Source: Microbacterium horticulturae (lineage in GTDB: Bacteria; Actinomycetota; Actinomycetes; Actinomycetales; Microbacteriaceae). From it: 64,000 nucleotides of DNA. The position numbers were made by a program, and so were the translations under genes. Every line of letters starts with the position of its first letter. Within the stretch, counting starts at the first letter, position 1. Below are positions 9,293-17,936 of the stretch, piece by piece. The notes beneath the pieces are model-generated. The model made no database searches and was not told the origin of the DNA. It saw only the letters and a program-made list of their open reading frames with translations. The stretch spans positions 558,001 through 622,000 of the forward strand of contig NZ_CP119108.1 of the NCBI RefSeq assembly GCF_029094505.1, read 5' to 3'.

Positions 9293-9623
9293 GGGCGGAC
9301 TGCCGCTGGCATAACACCTCGGCTCGGGCGTCACCCGCGCAGAGCCTCGACTGGCGTTGTGCCCAGCCTGCACCCGACGCTTCGCCTTGCGCCGCACGTG
9401 TCGCCCCGCGCCGCGCCCTCACGAAACGAGGAGACCTCGCGAGACGAGTACGTTTTGGGCGCATTTTGTACTCGCCCGGTGAGATCTCCTCGGCTCGTGC
9501 GAGCGGGCGCCGAGTTCAGAGCTGGGGAATGCTGCGGCTCGGGGCCGACGCAGGCCGCGGAGCAGGGGCGCGCCGGCAGCGCGGGCGACGCCGCGACCAG
9601 CGCCGCCGGCCGCGACCCGGCGC
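9293..9623. other. 331-bp convergent spacer
   Basis: This lies between the end of pheA and the end of the flavin oxidoreductase. I see no gene. It contains the long imperfect palindrome at 9428-9491 and otherwise GC-rich unstructured sequence. Confidence 0.6.
9428..9491. repeat. Long imperfect palindrome
   Basis: Two 24-nt arms (9428-9451 and 9468-9491) match at 19 of 24 paired positions around a 16-nt T-rich loop. The outer ends GAGGAGA/TCTCCTC and inner ends CGAGTAC/GTACTCG are perfect. Sitting between two gene ends, it may act as a bidirectional transcript end or be a REP-like element. Confidence 0.6.
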
Positions 9624-10670
9624 CTACCCCAGCGCCGCCGTCAGCAGCTCGAGCATCCGGACCCGGCCGGGCGCGGCATCCATCGGCTCTTCCTCGTACG
9701 AGCCGGCGACGGGTGAGATCATGACCTCGTCGACGTCCCACCGCTCGGCGAACGCGCGCAGCTCGGCGGCGACCTCGTCGCCGGTGCCCACGAACCACTT
9801 CGCACGCATGCCGTCGATGATGGTCTGCGCCATGCCGTCCACGGGAGTCGCCTGCGCCTGCTCGACCGTCTCGAGCGGCTGCATGGCCTTGTTCGTGCGC
9901 AGCCGCGCCATGCTGCGCAGCTGCGGCAGGGCGCGCGCCTCGGCCTCGTCATGCGTGGGCGCGGCGATCGCGTTCGCGGTGAGGAACGTGCGGGGTTCGG
10001 GATGCCGCGGGCTCGGCTGATACTGCCCGCGGTACAGGTCGAGCGCCCGCTCGAGTCCTTCGCCGGAGAAGTGGTTCGCGAACACGTACGGCAAACCCAA
10101 CGAGGCGGCCAGCTGTGCGGAGTAGTCACTCGACCCCAACAGCCAGACCTCGGGTGCGCCGTCGGCAGCCGGAGTCGCATGCACGTCGTAGGTGCCACCG
10201 CTGGTGAACTGCACGGTCGCGCCCTCGGCGTCGAGCAGGCGCGTGATGTCGCGTACGTGCTCGGGGAAGCGCTCGACGTCGCTGGTGGTGCCCGACATGC
10301 GCAGCAGCTGCGTGATGACAGGATCACTGCCCGGTGCCCGTCCGATACCGAGGTCGACGCGGCCAGGGGCGAGCGCTTCGAGCGCCGCGAACTGTTCGGC
10401 CACCACGAGCGGCGAGTGGTTCGGCAGCATGACCCCGCCCGATCCGACCCGGATGCGTGACGTGCGTGCTGCGGCCGCCGCCGTCAGCACGGGCGGCGTC
10501 GTCGACGCCACGGCCGGCATGTTGTGGTGCTCGGCGAACCAGTAGCGGCGGAAGCCCAGCTCGTCGGCCCGGGCGGCGAGGGCGAGGGATGCCGCGACCG
10601 CCTGGGCGCTGGACTGCCCGGTGCGCACGGGCACCAGGTCGAGGACGGAGAGTGCGGGAGAAATGCTCAT
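9624..10670 (-). CDS. LLM-class flavin-dependent oxidoreductase
   Basis: A 348-aa member of the bacterial luciferase-like monooxygenase family: TIM barrel, FMN or F420 dependent, substrate unknown. Recognisable family segments are YWFAEHHNMP near residue 44, GSGGVMLPNHSPL near 75, and LGIGRAPGSDP near 107. I chose the ATG at 10670 because conservation starts there. It is divergent from a TetR gene with a 24-nt palindrome between them, so that regulator probably controls it. Confidence 0.88.
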   Translation of the reverse strand: MSISPALSVLDLVPVRTGQSSAQAVAASLALAARADELGFRRYWFAEHHNMPAVASTTPPVLTAAAAARTSRIRVGSGGVMLPNHSPLVVAEQFAALEALAPGRVDLGIGRAPGSDPVITQLLRMSGTTSDVERFPEHVRDITRLLDAEGATVQFTSGGTYDVHATPAADGAPEVWLLGSSDYSAQLAASLGLPYVFANHFSGEGLERALDLYRGQYQPSPRHPEPRTFLTANAIAAPTHDEAEARALPQLRSMARLRTNKAMQPLETVEQAQATPVDGMAQTIIDGMRAKWFVGTGDEVAAELRAFAERWDVDEVMISPVAGSYEEEPMDAAPGRVRMLELLTAALG

Positions 10671-10790
10671 CGCCTGTGACAACGTGACATCGACCGCTGC
10701 GCATTCCCGGCGTCGGCGGGTGCGCGTCGTCCCACGTGGCACCCGCCGACGTCCTCGGCCTGGCTCCCCAGAAGCACTGCCGAGGGGAAC

Positions 10791-10826
10791 TTCGCCTTGC
10801 GGCGAAGCGGACGTGCACGTCCGCTT
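10791..10826. promoter_or_regulatory. Hairpin plus 24-nt palindrome, probable TetR operator
   Basis: CTTCGCC-TTGC-GGCGAAG forms a perfect 7-bp stem (10791-10808). It shares its last GAAG with a perfect 24-nt palindrome at 10803-10826, centred on GTGCAC. The palindrome lies in the divergent intergenic region, 77 nt before the TetR start, and has the length of typical TetR-family operators. Confidence 0.55.
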
Positions 10827-10891
10827 CCATCATGACATGAATCTCATGCGGTGGACAGGGCTCGTCATCCGTTCCGTCGGCACGGCACGAT

Positions 10892-10903
10892 TAGCCTGAA
10901 GGG
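10892..10903 (+). promoter_or_regulatory. Leaderless promoter of the TetR gene
   Basis: The -10 hexamer TAGCCT (10892-10897) is followed by 6 nt and the ATG at 10904, the same spacing as pheA and serS. Confidence 0.6.
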
Positions 10904-11536
10904 ATGCCAGAATCGGTCAGTCGCACGCGCGCAGATGCGCAGGCGAACCGTCGCAAACTGCTCGACGCCGCCGGAGAGCTCATCGCCGAGCGCGGCGTCG
11001 AGGTGCCCCTGCACGCCGTCGCCGATCGCGCCGGCGTGGGCGTGGGCACGCTCTACCGCAACTTCGCAGACCGTGACGCGCTTCTGACTGCCCTCGGCGA
11101 CCGGCCCGCGCAGCGGTTCAAAGACATCGCGCGTGCGGCGGCCGCGGCTGCCACGGCATGGAAGGCCGTCGAGATCTACGTCGACGGGTACATCGCGCTG
11201 TATGCGGAGTTCCCCTGGATGCTCAGCATGCGCGTCGAAGACCGGCGCCTTCGCCGCCGCGACGAAGAGGACGCCACCGCGGCCCAAGCCGTCGTCGACC
11301 GTGCACGGACCGAAGGTGCGCTGCGCGCCGACGTGGGCATGCTCGACATAGCGTTCGCCGCGACCATGGTCGCGGCGATGACCTATCTGCCCGAGCCCGT
11401 CCGCGCCACGGTCGTTCCGCGGCTGCGCGACGTCGTCCTCGACGGCCTGAGAGCCGAGGGGATGCCGCGGCCCGAGTTGGGGGCATCGACGATGTCGGTC
11501 GACGAGCTGAAGGGCTTCGTCCGGCCGCTTGCGTGA
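10904..11536 (+). CDS. TetR-family transcriptional regulator
   Basis: A 210-aa one-component repressor. The N-terminal helix-turn-helix spans about residues 11-57, with the family-typical GVGVGTLYRNFADRDAL. The rest is a helical ligand-binding and dimerisation domain ending near residue 200. It is divergent from the flavin oxidoreductase, its most likely target, and the intervening palindrome is a plausible operator. The ligand is unknown. Confidence 0.88.
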   Translation: MPESVSRTRADAQANRRKLLDAAGELIAERGVEVPLHAVADRAGVGVGTLYRNFADRDALLTALGDRPAQRFKDIARAAAAAATAWKAVEIYVDGYIALYAEFPWMLSMRVEDRRLRRRDEEDATAAQAVVDRARTEGALRADVGMLDIAFAATMVAAMTYLPEPVRATVVPRLRDVVLDGLRAEGMPRPELGASTMSVDELKGFVRPLA

Positions 11537-11560
11537 TTCGCGCAAGTTCTTGCGTAGACT
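11528..11560 (+). promoter_or_regulatory. Autoregulated promoter of the LacI gene
   Basis: Three alternating half-sites, CTTGCG (11528-11533), CGCAAG (11541-11546) and CTTGCG (11549-11554), abut the -10 hexamer TAGACT (11555-11560). That is 7 nt before the ATG, so the message is probably leaderless. The last two half-sites form a perfect inverted repeat with a 2-nt centre. The same half-site recurs at the downstream glucosidase promoter. Confidence 0.6.
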
Positions 11561-11567
11561 GAGGCGC

Positions 11568-12575
11568 ATGTCGAAGCGTCTTGCCGAGGTGGCCCGCAAG
11601 GTCGGGGTGAGCGAAGCCACGGTCAGTCGCGTGCTGAACGGCAAGCCCGGAGTGTCCGAGAGCACGCGTCAGGCGGTGCTCACGGCACTCGATGTGCTGG
11701 GGTACGAGAGACCCACGAAGCTGCGGGGTGAACGGGCGCGGCTCGTGGGACTGGTGCTGCCCGAGCTGACGAACCCGATCTTCCCCGCGCTGGCCGAGAT
11801 CATCGGCGGCGCGCTCACGCAGAACGGCTGCACGCCGCTGCTGTGCACGCAGAATGCGGGTGGCATCACCGAGGCCGACTACGTCGACCTGCTGCTGGCG
11901 CAGCAGGTGTCGGGGGTCGTGTTCCTCGGTGGCAACTACAGTCAGGCGGATGCCGCGCACGAGCACTACGACCGGTTGCGCGATGTGAAGCTGCCCACGG
12001 TGCTCGTGAACGCCCGCATCCCGCGGCTGTCGTTTCCGACGGTGTCGACGGATGACGCGGCCGCCGCTGAACAGGCGATTCTGCACCTGCACCAGCTCGG
12101 TCATCGGCGCATCGGCATGCTGATGGGGCCGACCGACCACATCCCGTCGCAGCGCAAGCTCGCCGCGGCCCGGCCGCTTCTCGAGCGGCTGGGGGCGCCG
12201 CTGTCCGACGACCTGGTCGTGCAGGGGCTCTACTCGCTCGAATCGGGGCAGGCCGGGGCATCCCGCCTCCTGTCGCACGGCGCGACCGCGATCGTGTGCG
12301 CGAGCGACCCGTTGGCACTCGGCGCCGTGCGCGCCGCTCGACGCCGGGGGTTGAGTGTACCCGGCCAGGTGAGTGTGGTGGGCTTCGACGACTCGGCGCT
12401 GATGAGTTGCACCGAGCCACCGCTGACCACTGTGCGGCAGCCCATCGAGTCCATGGGGCGCACCGTGATCGATCTGCTGCTCTCGCAGATGGCGGGTACC
12501 GCCGAGGCCGGTGACGAGCTGCTCTTCGAGCCTGAGCTGGTGCTGCGCGGCTCCACGGGGCCCGTCGCGGCGTAG
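11568..12575 (+). CDS. LacI-family transcriptional regulator
   Basis: A 335-aa sugar-responsive repressor. The LacI helix-turn-helix and hinge occupy residues 2-50 (VSEATVSRVLNG, then ESTRQAV), followed by a periplasmic-binding-protein-like effector domain with VVGFDDSALMS near residue 270. The ATG at 11568 follows a -10 box by 7 nt and gives the standard N-terminus; an upstream start at 11529 would overlap the previous gene. It sits before a GH13 glucosidase and sugar ABC importer, which it probably represses. Confidence 0.92.
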   Translation: MSKRLAEVARKVGVSEATVSRVLNGKPGVSESTRQAVLTALDVLGYERPTKLRGERARLVGLVLPELTNPIFPALAEIIGGALTQNGCTPLLCTQNAGGITEADYVDLLLAQQVSGVVFLGGNYSQADAAHEHYDRLRDVKLPTVLVNARIPRLSFPTVSTDDAAAAEQAILHLHQLGHRRIGMLMGPTDHIPSQRKLAAARPLLERLGAPLSDDLVVQGLYSLESGQAGASRLLSHGATAIVCASDPLALGAVRAARRRGLSVPGQVSVVGFDDSALMSCTEPPLTTVRQPIESMGRTVIDLLLSQMAGTAEAGDELLFEPELVLRGSTGPVAA

Positions 12576-12595
12576 CTTTCCGCGACAGGGGCGGG

Positions 12596-12720
12596 CGTTT
12601 CGACTCGCTTCGCTCGCTCAACGACCGGTGTGGCGCGGGCCGGGGGCGTTTCGACTCGCCTTCGGCTCGCTCAACGACCGAGGCCGGCGTTTCGACTCGC
12701 TTCGCTCGCTCAACGACCGG
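12596..12720. repeat. Three copies of a 33-nt intergenic repeat
   Basis: Copies at 12596-12628, 12647-12680 and 12688-12720 begin CGTTTCGACTCGC and end GCTCAACGACCG. Copies 1 and 3 are identical and copy 2 has CCTTCGG in place of CTTCG. Similar repeats are, from memory, common between genes in Microbacteriaceae. The tandem lies between the LacI gene end and the glucosidase promoter. Confidence 0.75.
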
Positions 12721-12769
12721 TTTGGGGAGAGCCGGTCGTCGCCGAAGCGCGCCGTCACACGATCGTGAT

Positions 12770-12820
12770 CTTGCAAATAATTGTTAAAGACTTGCGCAGA
12801 GTTCCCGGAGAAGCTACGTT
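12770..12820 (+). promoter_or_regulatory. Promoter and LacI operator of the glucosidase operon
   Basis: A -35-like TTGCGC (12792-12797) and -10-like TACGTT (12815-12820) are 17 nt apart. The -35 lies inside the half-site CTTGCG (12791-12796), and a related CTTGCA starts 21 nt upstream (12770-12775). Binding of the adjacent LacI protein would block polymerase. Confidence 0.6.
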
Positions 12821-12857
12821 TTCATCAATCGCCCGACCCCGATGCTGAGGAGACGCC

Positions 12858-14486
12858 GTGGACGCAGCCGTCGACGACCCGCAATGGTGGCGCACCGCCG
12901 TGATCTATCAGGTCTACGTGCGCAGCTTCGCCGACGGGAACGGCGACGGCACCGGCGACCTCGCCGGCGTCCGCTCGCGGCTGCCGTACCTCAAGGACCT
13001 CGGTGTCGACGCCCTCTGGTTCACGCCCTGGTACCCGAGCCCGATGGCCGACGGCGGCTACGACGTGCAGGACTACCGGGCGATCGACCCGCGCTTCGGC
13101 ACGCTGGCCGACGCCGAGGCGCTCATCGGCGAGGCGCTCGACCTCGGCATCCGCACGATCATCGACATCGTCCCCAACCACATCAGCGATCAGCACCCCT
13201 GGTTCCAGGCGGCCCTCGCGGCGGGCCCCGGCAGCCCCGAGCGCGAGCGCTTCTGGTTCCACCCCGGCAAGGGGCGCGGCGGCGACGAGATGCCCACGCA
13301 CTGGGAGTCGAACTTCCAGGGCACGACATGGACCCGCACGACGAATCCCGACGGCACCCCCGGCGAGTGGTACCTGCACCTGTTCGCTCCGCAGCAGCCC
13401 GACCTCAACTGGAACCACCCCGACGTGCGCCGCGAGCACGAGGACGTGCTGCGCTTCTGGTTCGAGCGTGGCGTCGCGGGAGTGCGCATCGACTCGGCCG
13501 CGCTGCTGATCAAAGACCCCGAGCTGCCTGAGGTCGGCGAGAAGGCCGACCACCCCACCGAAGACCGTGACGAGCTGCACGACGTCTACCGATCGTGGCG
13601 CGCGATCGCCGACGCCTACCCCGGCACCCGGGTTCTTGTCGGCGAGGTCTGGGTGCCCGACATCGAGCGGTTCACCAAGTACCTGCGGCCCGACGAGATG
13701 CACACCGCATTCAACTTCGACTTTCTCGCCCGGCCCTGGGGCGCGGCATCCTTCCGCGACTCGATCCAGACGACGCTCGCAGCCCACGCACCGGTCGACG
13801 CACCCAGCACCTGGGTGCTCTCGAACCATGACGTGACCCGGCCGGTGACTCGCTACGGGCGTGAAGACACCGCGTTCGCCTTCTTGAAGAAGCGGTTCGG
13901 GGTGCCCACCGACCCCGAACTGGGCCTGCACCGGGCACGTGCGGCGGCGCTGCTGGTCGCAGCCCTCCCCGGAAGCCTCTACATCTACCAGGGCGACGAG
14001 CTCGGCCTGCCCGAGGTCGAAGACCTGCCCCGCGAGCTGCTCCAGGACCCGATGCACTACCGCTCGGGCGGCACCGATCCGGGGCGGGACGGATGCCGCG
14101 TGCCGCTGCCCTGGGAAGGGGGCGAGCCGCCGTTCGGCTTCAGCCCGGACGGTGTCGGCACCTGGCTGCCCCAGCCGGAATCGTGGCGCTCACTCACCGC
14201 GCAGGCGCAGCAGGCCGACCCCGACTCGACGCTGAACCTGTACCGTGCCGCGCTCCGGCTGCGCCGCGGCATCCCGAATCTCCCGCTCGACTGGATGGAG
14301 GGGCTCGGTCCCGACGTCCTCGCCTTCCGGCGCGGCGACACCTTCGCCTGCGTCGTCAACACGGGCGACGAGCCCGTGTCTCTGCCCGCGCACGACACCC
14401 TGCTGCTGTCGAGCCGTCCGCTCGAGGCAGGGATGCTGTCGGGCAACGCCGCCGCTTGGATCCGCATCACCCACCCCGAGGGATGA
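12858..14486 (+). CDS. Alpha-glucosidase, glycoside hydrolase family 13
   Basis: A 542-aa cytoplasmic enzyme hydrolysing short alpha-glucans such as maltose, isomaltose or related oligosaccharides. The GH13 signatures appear in order: DIVPNH near residue 99, nucleophile Asp in GVRIDSA near 212, acid/base Glu in VGEVWV near 263, and transition-state Asp in SNHDVTR near 324. The GTG start at 12858 has GAGGAGA 5 nt upstream. There is no signal peptide, which suits substrates imported by the ABC system that follows. Linkage specificity cannot be fixed by eye. Confidence 0.92.
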   Translation: MDAAVDDPQWWRTAVIYQVYVRSFADGNGDGTGDLAGVRSRLPYLKDLGVDALWFTPWYPSPMADGGYDVQDYRAIDPRFGTLADAEALIGEALDLGIRTIIDIVPNHISDQHPWFQAALAAGPGSPERERFWFHPGKGRGGDEMPTHWESNFQGTTWTRTTNPDGTPGEWYLHLFAPQQPDLNWNHPDVRREHEDVLRFWFERGVAGVRIDSAALLIKDPELPEVGEKADHPTEDRDELHDVYRSWRAIADAYPGTRVLVGEVWVPDIERFTKYLRPDEMHTAFNFDFLARPWGAASFRDSIQTTLAAHAPVDAPSTWVLSNHDVTRPVTRYGREDTAFAFLKKRFGVPTDPELGLHRARAAALLVAALPGSLYIYQGDELGLPEVEDLPRELLQDPMHYRSGGTDPGRDGCRVPLPWEGGEPPFGFSPDGVGTWLPQPESWRSLTAQAQQADPDSTLNLYRAALRLRRGIPNLPLDWMEGLGPDVLAFRRGDTFACVVNTGDEPVSLPAHDTLLLSSRPLEAGMLSGNAAAWIRITHPEG

Positions 14487-14532
14487 CCCGACGTCACGAG
14501 GCCGACGTCGCCCTCACACGAAAGGAAAGACG

Positions 14533-15918
14533 ATGAAGTCACCAGGAAAGGTCCTGCTCGCCGGTGTCGTCACCGCAGGGACCATCGCAGCGCTCGCCGG
14601 CTGCTCGTCCGGCGACGGCGGCGCCAGCGCCGACGGAAAGATCCACCTCGTGGTCGCCCCGGTGCTGCCGGGCGCCACCGCCGACGCGCTGAAGGCGCTC
14701 GGCGAGCGGGTCGACGAGTTCAACAAGGCCAACCCCGACATCGTGGTCAAGGCCATCGAATACCAGTGGACCGGCACGACGTTCGCCGCAGAGCTGGCCG
14801 GCGGCACGCTGCCCGACGTGTTCAACGTGCCGTTCACCGACTCGAAGACGCTCGCCAACAACGGCCAGCTCGCCGACATCACCGAGCCCTTCCACAAGAC
14901 GGCCACCGCCGACAAGTGGAACAAGAACGTGCTGGATGTCGCGACCGGCGACGACGGCAAGGTCTACGGCATCCCGTGGGGGCCCTACGCGATGGCGCTC
15001 TCCTACAACCGCGAGATCTTCCAGAAGGCGGGCCTGGACCCTGACAAGCCGCCGACGACGCTGGACGAGATCGCGGCTGCAGCCAAGACCATCTCCCAGA
15101 AGGTGCCCGGGGTCGCCGGTTACATGCAGATGACCCAGAGCAACACCGGCGGGTGGGAGCTTGCGACGCTCACCCAGGCGCTCGGTGGACGGCTCGAGAC
15201 CGTCGGCAGTGACGGCACGGTCACCGTGAAGACCGACAACGAGCAGACCAAGGCGGGCCTGGCGTGGCTGAAGAGCATGCGCTGGGGTGATGACTCGATG
15301 GGCAGCAACTTCCTGTTCGACTGGTCGGGCATCAACGAGGCGTTCGCCGCCGGCAAGATCGGCATGTACATGAGCGGCTCCGACGTGATCGGCTCGCTCA
15401 TGCAGGCCAACGGCTTCGACCAGTCGAAGTACGGGGTCACGACCTTCCCGCTCGCCGACGGGGCCGATGCCGGCATCCTGTCGGGCGGCAACGTCGACGT
15501 CGTCAACGTGAAGGACACCCCCGAGCAGATCGCCGCGGCGGTCAAGTGGATCGACTTCTACCGCACCCAGCCGACAGTAGACAAGGACGCCGCGATCAAG
15601 AACGCCAAGACGCTCAAGGCCGGCAACCAGGCCGTCAACGCTCCGACGCTGCCGGTGTTCGACAAGGAGACCTGGCAGGAGAACCAGGAATGGATCGCCC
15701 CCTACGCGAACATCCCGGTCGAGAATCTGAAGCCGTTCACCGACTCGATCTTCGCGCAGACGATCGCGCCCGAGCCGCCCGCGCACACGCAGGATCTGTA
15801 CGGCGCGCTCGACGCGGTGGTGCAGGCCGTGCTCACCGACAAGAATGCGGATGTCGACTCGCTGCTCAAGGGAGTCGATGAGAAGGTCCAGGCGCTGATC
15901 GACGCCGACAGTCAGTGA
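14533..15918 (+). CDS. Sugar ABC transporter substrate-binding lipoprotein
   Basis: A 461-aa extracellular receptor anchored by lipid at Cys24 (LAGC lipobox after a lysine-containing hydrophobic signal). The remainder resembles MalE-type binding proteins, with GIPWGPYAMALSYN in the ligand cleft region. The ATG at 14533 has AAAGGAAAGA upstream. It follows the GH13 gene by 46 nt and precedes two permeases. No ATPase gene is present, so a shared MsiK-type ATPase elsewhere is likely. Confidence 0.92.
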   Translation: MKSPGKVLLAGVVTAGTIAALAGCSSGDGGASADGKIHLVVAPVLPGATADALKALGERVDEFNKANPDIVVKAIEYQWTGTTFAAELAGGTLPDVFNVPFTDSKTLANNGQLADITEPFHKTATADKWNKNVLDVATGDDGKVYGIPWGPYAMALSYNREIFQKAGLDPDKPPTTLDEIAAAAKTISQKVPGVAGYMQMTQSNTGGWELATLTQALGGRLETVGSDGTVTVKTDNEQTKAGLAWLKSMRWGDDSMGSNFLFDWSGINEAFAAGKIGMYMSGSDVIGSLMQANGFDQSKYGVTTFPLADGADAGILSGGNVDVVNVKDTPEQIAAAVKWIDFYRTQPTVDKDAAIKNAKTLKAGNQAVNAPTLPVFDKETWQENQEWIAPYANIPVENLKPFTDSIFAQTIAPEPPAHTQDLYGALDAVVQAVLTDKNADVDSLLKGVDEKVQALIDADSQ

Positions 15919-16011
15919 CCGCCGCGTCCTGACATCGGTATCGACACGCTCTTTGTCGACACCGTGCGGCCGGGCACCCGACCCGGCCGCACGCCCGATC
16001 CGGAAGAGACC

Positions 16012-16971
16012 ATGACCGCCACCCTCGCCGAGCCGGAAGCCCCGGCCGCCGACGCACCGACGCCCGCCCGCCGGCGCCGCAGCCCGATCACGTGGGTGCA
16101 GCGCGGGGGACTGACCACGCTCCTTTTTCTCGTGCCGACCCTCGTGATCTTCGGCGTCTTCTCGTGGACGCCGATCGTCGAGGCGGTCGTGATGAGCTTC
16201 CAGAAGACGAACCTCGTCACCGCCCCGGTGTTCGTCGGCTGGAGCAACTTCGAGGCCGTCTTCCGCGACCCCGTGTTCTGGATCGCCATCCGCAACACCG
16301 GCTACTTCGCCCTGCTCGCGCTGCTGTTCGGCTACCCGCTCCCGTTGGTGGCGGCCGTGCTGATGAGCGAGTTCAAGCGCATGAAGGGCATCTACTCGGT
16401 GCTCGCGTACCTGCCGGTCGTGATCCCGCCGGTGGTGTCGGTGCTGCTGTGGAAGATCTTCTACGACGCTGGGCCCACGGGCGTATTCAACTCCATCCTG
16501 GGCTGGTTCGGCATCCCGCCCCAGCCGTGGATTCAGGATGCCACGACCGCCATGCCTTCGCTCGTGCTCGAGGCCACTTGGGCCGGGGCGGGCGGAACGA
16601 TCATCATCTACCTGGCCGCCCTCACCTCGGTCGCGCCGGAGCTGTACGACGCGGCCGAGGTCGACGGCGCCTCGATCTGGGGCAAGATCTGGCACGTCAC
16701 GCTGCCGCAGTTGCGCGGCATCCTGTTCATCACGCTGATCCTGCAGATCATCGCGACCGCCCAGGTGTTCCTGCAGCCGTTCTTGTTCACGGGCGGCGGG
16801 CCGGCGAACTCGACCACGACGATCCTGCTGCTGATCTACCAGTACGCGTTCACCAACAGCCTGGGTGTGGGTGTCGGCAAGGCGACCGCGCTGAGCCTCA
16901 TGCTCGCGGTGTTCCTGGCGGTGCTGTCGATCGTGTACTTCCGGGTCACGAAGAGATGGAGCGACGAGTGA
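16012..16971 (+). CDS. Sugar ABC transporter permease (MalF type)
   Basis: A 319-aa membrane subunit of the alpha-glucoside importer. The hydrophilic, proline- and alanine-rich N-terminus is followed by six hydrophobic segments, with the EAA-type loop at about residue 221 (DAAEVDGASIWGKIW). The ATG at 16012 has GGAAGAGA upstream and gives the expected N-terminus. It overlaps the next permease by GTGA. Confidence 0.92.
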   Translation: MTATLAEPEAPAADAPTPARRRRSPITWVQRGGLTTLLFLVPTLVIFGVFSWTPIVEAVVMSFQKTNLVTAPVFVGWSNFEAVFRDPVFWIAIRNTGYFALLALLFGYPLPLVAAVLMSEFKRMKGIYSVLAYLPVVIPPVVSVLLWKIFYDAGPTGVFNSILGWFGIPPQPWIQDATTAMPSLVLEATWAGAGGTIIIYLAALTSVAPELYDAAEVDGASIWGKIWHVTLPQLRGILFITLILQIIATAQVFLQPFLFTGGGPANSTTTILLLIYQYAFTNSLGVGVGKATALSLMLAVFLAVLSIVYFRVTKRWSDE

Positions 16972-17930
16972 CGACCTCGATTCCGGCACAGTTGCGGCAG
17001 GATGCTGCGATCCCGGCGCGCGTCCGGCGGCGGCATCGCCGAGCCGAAGAGACCGATGACCGCGGCATCCTCTCCGACGCCGACCGGCACACCCCCGGCC
17101 TGCGCGTCTTCGCCCCGATCGTGAACGTGCTGCTGGGCGTCTCGCTCGTCGTGGCCGGGCTGTTGCCGCTGCTCTGGCTCATGAAGTCGGCGGTGACGCC
17201 CACGCAGGAGACTCTGACCAATCCGCTGGCGATCCTGCCGCAGGAGTGGGCCTGGTCGAACCTCGCCAAGGCGTGGAACGACGTGCACATCGGCGACTTC
17301 TTCTTCAACACGATCGCGATGGCGGCGGGCTCGTGGGCGGTGCAGCTGCTGGTTGCGACCACCGGCGGCTTCGCGCTCGCGGTGCTGCGGCCGAAGTACG
17401 GCAAGGTCATCAGCGCGCTGGTGCTGGCGACCCTGTTCATTCCGAGTGTCGTGCTGCTGGTGCCGCTGTATCTGACGGTGCTGAACCCGCCGCTGATCGG
17501 TCACTCGCTCATCAATACGTTCTGGGCCGTGTGGCTGCCGGCGGGCGCCAGCGCCTTCAACGTGCTGCTGGTGATGCGCTTCTTCGGGTCGCTGCCGCGA
17601 GAGATCTTCGAGGCGGCGCGCACCGACGGTGCGGGCACTTTCCGGCTGTTCTGGTCGGTGGTGCTGCCGATGTCCCGGCCCATTCTCGGCGTGGTGTCGA
17701 TCCTCGCGATCAACGCGTCATGGGCCGACTTCCTCTGGCCGAACCTCGTGCTCAAAGACATCGGCATCCAGCCGCTGTCGGTGCGTCTGCCGCAGATAGC
17801 GGCATCCACTGATCTCGGTGTCTACCTTGCGGCGCTCATGATCGCCACCCTCATCCCGGTCGTGATCTTCCTGGTGTTCCAGCGGGCGTTCCTGAACAGC
17901 GGCGGGATCGGCGGCGCCGTCAAGGGCTGA
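16968..17930 (+). CDS. Sugar ABC transporter permease (MalG type)
   Basis: A 320-aa partner permease. About 40 polar residues precede the first membrane helix. The EAA loop (EAARTDGAGTFRLFW) lies near residue 211 and the C-terminus AVKG is family-typical. I chose the GTG at 16968 that overlaps the preceding stop; an ATG at 16956 would add four residues and is almost equally plausible. It ends the LacI-controlled operon. Confidence 0.92.
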   Translation: MTTSIPAQLRQDAAIPARVRRRHRRAEETDDRGILSDADRHTPGLRVFAPIVNVLLGVSLVVAGLLPLLWLMKSAVTPTQETLTNPLAILPQEWAWSNLAKAWNDVHIGDFFFNTIAMAAGSWAVQLLVATTGGFALAVLRPKYGKVISALVLATLFIPSVVLLVPLYLTVLNPPLIGHSLINTFWAVWLPAGASAFNVLLVMRFFGSLPREIFEAARTDGAGTFRLFWSVVLPMSRPILGVVSILAINASWADFLWPNLVLKDIGIQPLSVRLPQIAASTDLGVYLAALMIATLIPVVIFLVFQRAFLNSGGIGGAVKG

Positions 17931-17936
17931 GCGCGC

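Noticed and set aside
14539-16989. Very long open frame on the minus strand (816 codons) opposite the sugar ABC genes
   Set aside because: It is a mirror of GC-rich coding sequence. Composition is arginine/histidine/glycine-rich without domains, and three well-supported genes occupy the other strand.
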